Source of the DNA: Firmicutes bacterium UBA3910
GTDB lineage: Bacteria > Bacillota > Limnochordia > Darwinibacteriales > Darwinibacteriaceae
Length of the DNA: 9,359 nucleotides
Direction of reading: 5' to 3'
Assembly (NCBI GenBank): GCA_002391465.1
Contig: DGFC01000127.1
Location: forward strand, 1-9,359
The position numbers and the translations under genes are program-made. The notes beneath the pieces are model-generated. The model was given only the letters and a program-made list of their open reading frames with translations, was not told where the DNA came from and searched no databases. This document shows positions 5,821 through 9,359 of this stretch, piece by piece; positions within the stretch are counted from its first letter, which is position 1; each line of letters starts with the position of its first letter.

Positions 5821-5842
5821 ATTCTTGCGGAGGAGTTATTCT

Positions 5843-6277
5843 ATGAACACGAAGCATCCAATTGAAGGCCTGATGCAGACGGCCATGGAAAGCCTCAAGA
5901 CGATGGTCGATGTTAATACCATTCTAGGCGATCCGGTGGAGACTCCTGACGGGGCGGTGATCGTGCCGGTGAGTCGGGTCACCTTCGGCTTTGCAGCCGG
6001 GGGAGGCAACTACACCGTTAGCAATAAGTCCGCTAGGGAAGAAGACACACTGCCCTTTGCGGGAGGTAGCGGTGCAGGGATTGCTCTCAATCCCGTAGCC
6101 TTCCTGGTTGTATCCAGGGAAAGTGTCCGCTTACTGCCTGTTGATCAGACCGCAATTTATGACAGACTAATTGATTTGGTCCCCGACTTTTTGGATCGGG
6201 TACAGGATATGATGGCTGGGCAACGATCTTCGGCCCGATCGAGGGACGGAGTGCTGCGCACAACCTATCAAGTCTAA
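5843..6277 (+). CDS. ytfJ: Spore protein YtfJ/GerW
   Basis: A 144-residue member of the Spore_YtfJ family. It has the family order: an N-terminal helix (HPIEGLMQTAMESLKTMVDVNTILGDPV), PDGAVIVPVSRVTFGFAAGGG (35-55), PFAGGSGAGI (71-80) and NPVAFLVV (83-90), followed by a C-terminal amphipathic helix (YDRLIDLVPDFLDRVQDMM). In B. subtilis the protein is made in the forespore and has been linked to germination through the L-alanine receptor, hence the name GerW; its biochemical role is not established. ATG at 5843 lies 7 bases after GGAGGAG; the in-frame TTG at 5825 has no such site. It is the last gene before the terminator at 6293. Confidence 0.95.
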   Translation: MNTKHPIEGLMQTAMESLKTMVDVNTILGDPVETPDGAVIVPVSRVTFGFAAGGGNYTVSNKSAREEDTLPFAGGSGAGIALNPVAFLVVSRESVRLLPVDQTAIYDRLIDLVPDFLDRVQDMMAGQRSSARSRDGVLRTTYQV

Positions 6278-6292
6278 CTTAGGCCACACAGT

Positions 6293-6315
6293 GAGGGGGG
6301 CAACCCCCTCTTTTT
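6293..6315 (+). terminator. Rho-independent terminator after ytfJ
   Basis: GAGGGGG (6293-6299) pairs perfectly with CCCCCTC (6304-6310) around a GCAA loop of the stable GNRA type, followed at once by TTTTT. It ends the spore-gene unit 15 bases after the ytfJ stop and shows that rluB needs its own promoter. Confidence 0.9.
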
Positions 6316-6316
6316 C

Positions 6317-6345
6317 TTGCCCTTTTCCGCGAATTTGGGTATTAT
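6317..6345 (+). promoter_or_regulatory. Probable sigma-A-type promoter for rluB
   Basis: TTGCCC (6317-6322, four of six to TTGACA) and TATTAT (6340-6345, five of six to TATAAT) are separated by exactly 17 bases. Its place between the terminator and rluB is where a promoter is needed. Transcription would start near 6352, leaving a short leader with AAAGGGG at 6357-6363 as the ribosome binding site. Confidence 0.6.
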
Positions 6346-6371
6346 TGGATAGAAAGAAAGGGGTCGAGTCT

Positions 6372-7094
6372 GTGGGGGAACGATTGCAGAAAGTGATGGC
6401 CCGGGCTGGTTTGGGTTCCCGCCGGGCGTGCGAGGCAATGATCAGCCAAGGACGGGTGCGGGTAAATGGCGAGGTTGCTGTGCTCGGGCAGAAGGTTGAT
6501 CTCAAGCAGGATCACATCACAGTGGATGGACGTCCGTTGGGTTCCAGCGAAAAGAAACGCTACCTGGTTGTAAACAAGCCGGTAGGTTATATCACCTCGG
6601 TTAAAGACCAGTTCGGCCGCCCAACAGTTATGGATTTGGTACCCCATATTGAAGAAAGGGTATATCCTGTGGGCCGTCTCGATTACGACTCACAGGGTTT
6701 AATTTTGCTGACAAACGATGGTTGGCTGGCAAATCGGGTACTCCATCCCCGCTTCGAACTACCCAAAACCTACCTTGTCAAACTGAAGGGGCGCATTTCA
6801 AACGAATCAGTGAACCGGTTGCGAAACGGGGTGGACCTGGACGATGGTCCAACTAATCCGGCGCAGGTAAGGCTTCTCAAGGTGGATGCCAATACTTCGC
6901 TTTTTGAGATGGTGATTTCGGAAGGCCGCAACAGACAGGTTAGGCGGATGTGTCAAGCGGTGGGACACCAAGTTGAACAGCTGACCCGAACCGCAGTTGG
7001 GCCCATTAGGCTCGCTGACCTTCCTTTGGGGGCGAGCAGGGATTTGACAGGGGCGGAATTAAAACGGCTGCGTGAGGCGGTGGGAAATGACTAA
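6372..7094 (+). CDS. rluB: rRNA pseudouridine synthase, RsuA/RluB family
   Basis: A 240-residue enzyme that isomerises a specific uridine of rRNA to pseudouridine; in RluB the site is in 23S helix 89-90 near the peptidyl-transferase centre. The N-terminal S4 RNA-binding domain covers about 2-50 (RLQKVMARAGLGSRRACEAMI). The catalytic domain starts at VVNKPVGYITS (66-76); GRLDYDSQGLILLTNDG (101-117) holds the catalytic Asp104, and EGRNRQVRRM (184-193) is the family C-terminal motif. GTG at 6372 sits 8 bases after AAAGGGG. The longer in-frame GTG at 6291 would begin in the terminator and is rejected; TTG at 6345 is possible but weak. RluB against RsuA cannot be proven from motifs alone; position downstream of scpAB favours RluB, as in B. 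subtilis. The 3' end overlaps the next gene by 8 bases. Confidence 0.93.
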   Translation: MGERLQKVMARAGLGSRRACEAMISQGRVRVNGEVAVLGQKVDLKQDHITVDGRPLGSSEKKRYLVVNKPVGYITSVKDQFGRPTVMDLVPHIEERVYPVGRLDYDSQGLILLTNDGWLANRVLHPRFELPKTYLVKLKGRISNESVNRLRNGVDLDDGPTNPAQVRLLKVDANTSLFEMVISEGRNRQVRRMCQAVGHQVEQLTRTAVGPIRLADLPLGASRDLTGAELKRLREAVGND

Positions 7095-8340
7095 GAACGT
7101 GGTGATCATAGGTGCGGGTGCGGCTGGGCTTATGGCCGCAGGTTTTTTGGCCCAGCGGGGTGCCGTTGTAACCTTGTTGGAGAAAAATGACCGCACTGCC
7201 GTTAAGGTTAGAATATCGGGAAAGGGTAGGTGCAACATTACCAATGCCCTGCCTGTGAGGGAATTCCCGGCACATTACGGTAGTAATGGTTCATTTCTCT
7301 ATGGAGCACTCCATCGCTTTTCCAATTTGGATTGCATAGACTTCTTCGCTCGTTTGGGCGTAGAGACAAAAGTGGAGCGGGGCCAGAGAGTATTCCCGGT
7401 TTCAGATGATGCTAACCAAGTGGCCGATGCCCTGGAGCGGTTTGCCCGGGATGAAGGAGCAGAGATTCTTTTCCAACACAAGGCAGTGGGTATCGTTCTA
7501 GCCGAGGATGGCAGGATTAGTGGGGTGCAGAGTCTGCATGAAAAGGAGATGAAGCACCATCCGGCCGATGCAGTGATCGTGGCGACCGGGGGGGTGAGTT
7601 ATCCTGGTACAGGTTCCACGGGCGATGGTTACCGTTTTGCCCGGCGTTTAGGCCACAACATCATCGAGCCGAGACCTGCTTTAGTGCCAGTGCGCGTAGC
7701 GGAAAAATGGCCGCGGCAGCTTTCTGGGCTGACCTTGAAAAACGTAGAACTCAGCTTGCTCAATCCAGCAGGAGGAAAGCAGGCCTTTTTTGGTGAATTA
7801 TTGTTTACACACTTCGGTCTCAGCGGTCCAATTGTTCTAACAGCCAGTGAGCTTATTGGCCAGTGGGTGGATGCGTCCAAACAACCGGTGCAGGCCTATC
7901 TTGATCTAAAACCTGCCCTAAGTGACGAACAGCTCAATCGCCGCTTACTGCGGGAATTGGAGGCCCACTCGCGCAAACAGCTGGGCAGTGTATTAAAGGA
8001 ATTACTTCCCCAGCGCCTAATTAGTATAATTCTGGAGCTGAGTGAACTGCCCGCGGAACACCCCAACCACCAGGTAACAAGGGAAGAAAGGCTTCGGCTT
8101 GTGGGAGTTTTGAAAAACCTGCCCTTAACCATCACCGGGACACTGCCTGTGGCCGCGGCTATTGTAACTGCTGGGGGAGTTGATCTAAAGGAGGTTGACC
8201 CTAAGACGATGGAGTCCAAACTTCACAAGGGTCTGTATTTTATCGGTGAAGTACTGGACGTGAATGGAGTGACTGGCGGGTTCAATCTGCAGGCTGCGTT
8301 CTCTACAGCTTATTGTGCCGCACATGCGGTGGAATTGTAA
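7087..8340 (+). CDS. NAD(P)/FAD-dependent oxidoreductase, HI0933/BaiN family (YtfP-like)
   Basis: A 417-residue flavoprotein. The Rossmann FAD site is VVIIGAGAAGLMAAG (5-19), with E32 placed to hold the ribose. RISGKGRCNITN (42-53) is the signature of this family; VIVATGGVSYPGTGSTGDG (163-181) is the second FAD contact, and IGEVLDVNGVTGGFNLQ (386-402) closes the site. Length matches the family (about 400-420). Members include B. subtilis YtfP, Haemophilus HI0933 and Clostridium scindens BaiN; BaiN has been proposed to reduce bile-acid intermediates, but most members have no known substrate, and nothing here implies bile acids. ATG at 7087 follows GAGG (7074-7077) by 9 bases and overlaps the rluB stop by 8. 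No signal peptide is present, so it acts in the cytoplasm. Confidence 0.92.
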   Translation: MTKNVVIIGAGAAGLMAAGFLAQRGAVVTLLEKNDRTAVKVRISGKGRCNITNALPVREFPAHYGSNGSFLYGALHRFSNLDCIDFFARLGVETKVERGQRVFPVSDDANQVADALERFARDEGAEILFQHKAVGIVLAEDGRISGVQSLHEKEMKHHPADAVIVATGGVSYPGTGSTGDGYRFARRLGHNIIEPRPALVPVRVAEKWPRQLSGLTLKNVELSLLNPAGGKQAFFGELLFTHFGLSGPIVLTASELIGQWVDASKQPVQAYLDLKPALSDEQLNRRLLRELEAHSRKQLGSVLKELLPQRLISIILELSELPAEHPNHQVTREERLRLVGVLKNLPLTITGTLPVAAAIVTAGGVDLKEVDPKTMESKLHKGLYFIGEVLDVNGVTGGFNLQAAFSTAYCAAHAVEL

Positions 8341-8366
8341 TGTAAGGGGAAAGGTGTTCAGGACTG

Positions 8367-9041
8367 ATGAAAATTGCCATCGATGGCCCCGCAGGGGCAG
8401 GTAAGAGTACAATAGCACTATTGGTAGCAAAAAGACTCGGTCTGCGTTACCTAGATACGGGGGCCATGTATCGGGCGGTGACACTGCAGGCACTGCGTAC
8501 AGATACTGCCTGTGACAACGGACGCACCCTGGTGGATATGCTCACCAAGACTGACTTGGTAATCGAGTTTGAACTGGAAACAGGCAGAAACCTGGTTTAT
8601 ATCAATGGAGAGAACGTCACCGAAGCGATCAGAAAGCCGGAGGTGACTGGAAATGTCTCTTTGGTCTCAAGCCATGCTGAGCTGCGGGAACTGATCGTGG
8701 CCATGCAGCAGGAAATTGCCAGACCTGGTCGGATAGTCATGGACGGTCGGGATATAGGGACAGTTGTGATGCCTGATGCCCAGTGGAAGTTTTTTCTGTG
8801 GGCAACAGTGGAAGAGAGGGCCCTGCGGCGCCAAAAACAGCTGGCTGAAGCGGGTTTTAAAGTTGACCTTGCTGAATTGGAGGAACAGATCAGGCAGCGG
8901 GATCATTTCGATTCCCATCGGGAAGTCTCTCCACTGCGTAAGGCGGAAGATGCAATCGAAGTGGACACCACCAATCTCACTATCCCTGAGGTGGTGGACA
9001 GCCTACTTCGCTGGATAAGGGGGGGTTCTCCTGATGTATAA
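8367..9041 (+). CDS. cmk: Cytidylate kinase
   Basis: A 224-residue kinase that phosphorylates CMP and dCMP with ATP, recycling CMP released by RNA turnover and phospholipid synthesis. Seen are the P-loop GPAGAGKST (7-15), LDTGAMYRA (29-37), the CMP-binding insert region with IRKPEVTGNVSLVSS (88-102), MDGRDIGTVVMPDA (125-138) and the lid QIRQRDHFDSHREVSPL (174-190) with AIEVDTT after it. Length is standard. The start ATG follows AAAGGTG (8349-8355) at a somewhat long 11 bases, with an extra GGA at 8361-8363; no better start is in frame, and homology begins at this Met. Twenty-six bases separate it from the flavoprotein gene, and its stop overlaps plsC by 8 bases. The cmk-plsC pairing is common in Firmicutes and links two steps that touch CMP metabolism. 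Confidence 0.97.
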   Translation: MKIAIDGPAGAGKSTIALLVAKRLGLRYLDTGAMYRAVTLQALRTDTACDNGRTLVDMLTKTDLVIEFELETGRNLVYINGENVTEAIRKPEVTGNVSLVSSHAELRELIVAMQQEIARPGRIVMDGRDIGTVVMPDAQWKFFLWATVEERALRRQKQLAEAGFKVDLAELEEQIRQRDHFDSHREVSPLRKAEDAIEVDTTNLTIPEVVDSLLRWIRGGSPDV

Positions 9042-9340
9042 GGCACTAGCGGTTATCATTAGGCTTATTATGATATTATTCAGTGGGCTGGAAGTGGAAG
9101 GGTTGGAAAATATTCCCGCAGAGGGTGGAGCCATCATTGCAGCCAATCATGCCAGCTGGTTCGATCCGGTGGCCATTGCCGTTGCGCTGCGGCGGCCCGT
9201 TCATTTTATGGCCAAAGCGGAATTATTCGAGAAACCTATTTTGAAATGGTTTTTTACTAAAGTCCATGCTTTCCCCGTTAAGAGAGGTATGGCGGACCGC
9301 GGCGCTATCCGAACGGCGCAGGAACGGGTCCGGGCTGGAC
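9034..9340 (+). CDS. plsC: 1-acyl-sn-glycerol-3-phosphate acyltransferase, N-terminal part only
   Basis: The first 102 residues are present; the frame stays open into the right-hand adapter, so the 3' half is missing because of the fragment end. PlsC transfers an acyl chain to lysophosphatidic acid to make phosphatidic acid at the inner face of the membrane. Visible are a hydrophobic N-terminal segment (about 4-18), VEGLENIPAEGGAIIAANHAS with the catalytic NHxxxxD box (H39, D44), and the FPVKRG motif (80-85) that binds glycerol phosphate. The later FPEGT motif lies beyond the cut. GGGGGG (9019-9025 region) is 8 bases before ATG at 9034, which overlaps the cmk stop by 8 bases. Residues after Gly102 in this frame come from the adapter. 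Confidence 0.92.
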
Positions 9341-9359
9341 CTGTCTCTTATACACATCT
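9341..9359 (-). other. Tn5 mosaic-end adapter (library artefact), right end
   Basis: CTGTCTCTTATACACATCT is the exact reverse complement of bases 1-19. Native sequence ends at 9340. The adapter truncates plsC and contributes a few false residues to its open frame. Confidence 0.97.

Noticed and set aside
6194..6240. GATCGGG/CCCGATC inverted repeat in ytfJ
   Set aside because: Seven-base arms with a 33-base gap inside a coding region and no T-run; likely codon coincidence.
6291..6371. Upstream GTG start for the pseudouridine synthase
   Set aside because: The added 27 residues would be encoded by the terminator and promoter region and show no S4-domain similarity.
20..9340. CRISPR array, tRNA, rRNA or riboswitch
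   Set aside because: Read through on both strands without finding regularly spaced repeats, cloverleaf-like segments or leader regions long enough for a riboswitch; the largest gap is 94 bases and is explained by a terminator and promoter.
1..9359. A composite transposon bounded by 19-base inverted repeats
   Set aside because: The repeats are the exact synthetic-library mosaic end, there is no transposase, and genes are cut at both edges.

Overview
The window is a 9.3-kb fragment of a chromosome from an anaerobic, endospore-forming Firmicute. It most resembles class Clostridia or a related deep lineage; I cannot name a genus. Three things point there: spore genes (a GerA/SpoVAF-type germination protein, a DUF2953/YtfI protein and YtfJ/GerW), an oxygen-sensitive iron-sulfur activase module of the 2-hydroxyacyl-CoA dehydratase type, and strong GGAGG-type ribosome binding sites with frequent GTG starts. 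All twelve genes lie on the + strand with little space between them. No RNA gene, insertion sequence, CRISPR array or gene-free stretch over 100 bases was seen.

Both ends are artificial. Bases 1-19 and 9341-9359 are the Tn5 mosaic-end adapter in opposite orientations, so the native sequence is 20-9340. The first gene (3' end of a spore germination gene) and the last (5' end of plsC) are cut by the library fragment, not by biology.

Layout: (1) 20-355, C-terminus of a GerA/SpoVAF-family membrane protein. (2) 360-3323, three tightly coupled genes: two paralogous cysteine-bearing proteins of the DUF2229/COG3580 and COG3581 type, then a BadF/HgdC-type ATPase with a possible second metal site at its C-terminus. 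To my knowledge this module has no assigned substrate, and it is the best candidate here for an undescribed system. (3) 3385-5258, an M50 site-2-protease-like protein followed by the condensin subunits ScpA and ScpB. (4) 5290-6277, the spore pair ytfI-like and ytfJ, ended by a clear intrinsic terminator at 6293-6315. (5) 6372-9340, a new transcription unit with its own sigma-A-like promoter: rluB-type pseudouridine synthase, a BaiN/HI0933-type flavoprotein, cytidylate kinase and plsC.

Functionally this is housekeeping (chromosome condensation, rRNA modification, CMP recycling, phospholipid synthesis) interleaved with sporulation and germination genes. The redox module sits between a germination gene and the protease/condensin genes. 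A possible forespore promoter and a terminator-like hairpin enclosing the ytfI start (5239-5309) suggest how the spore pair might be expressed separately from scpAB.
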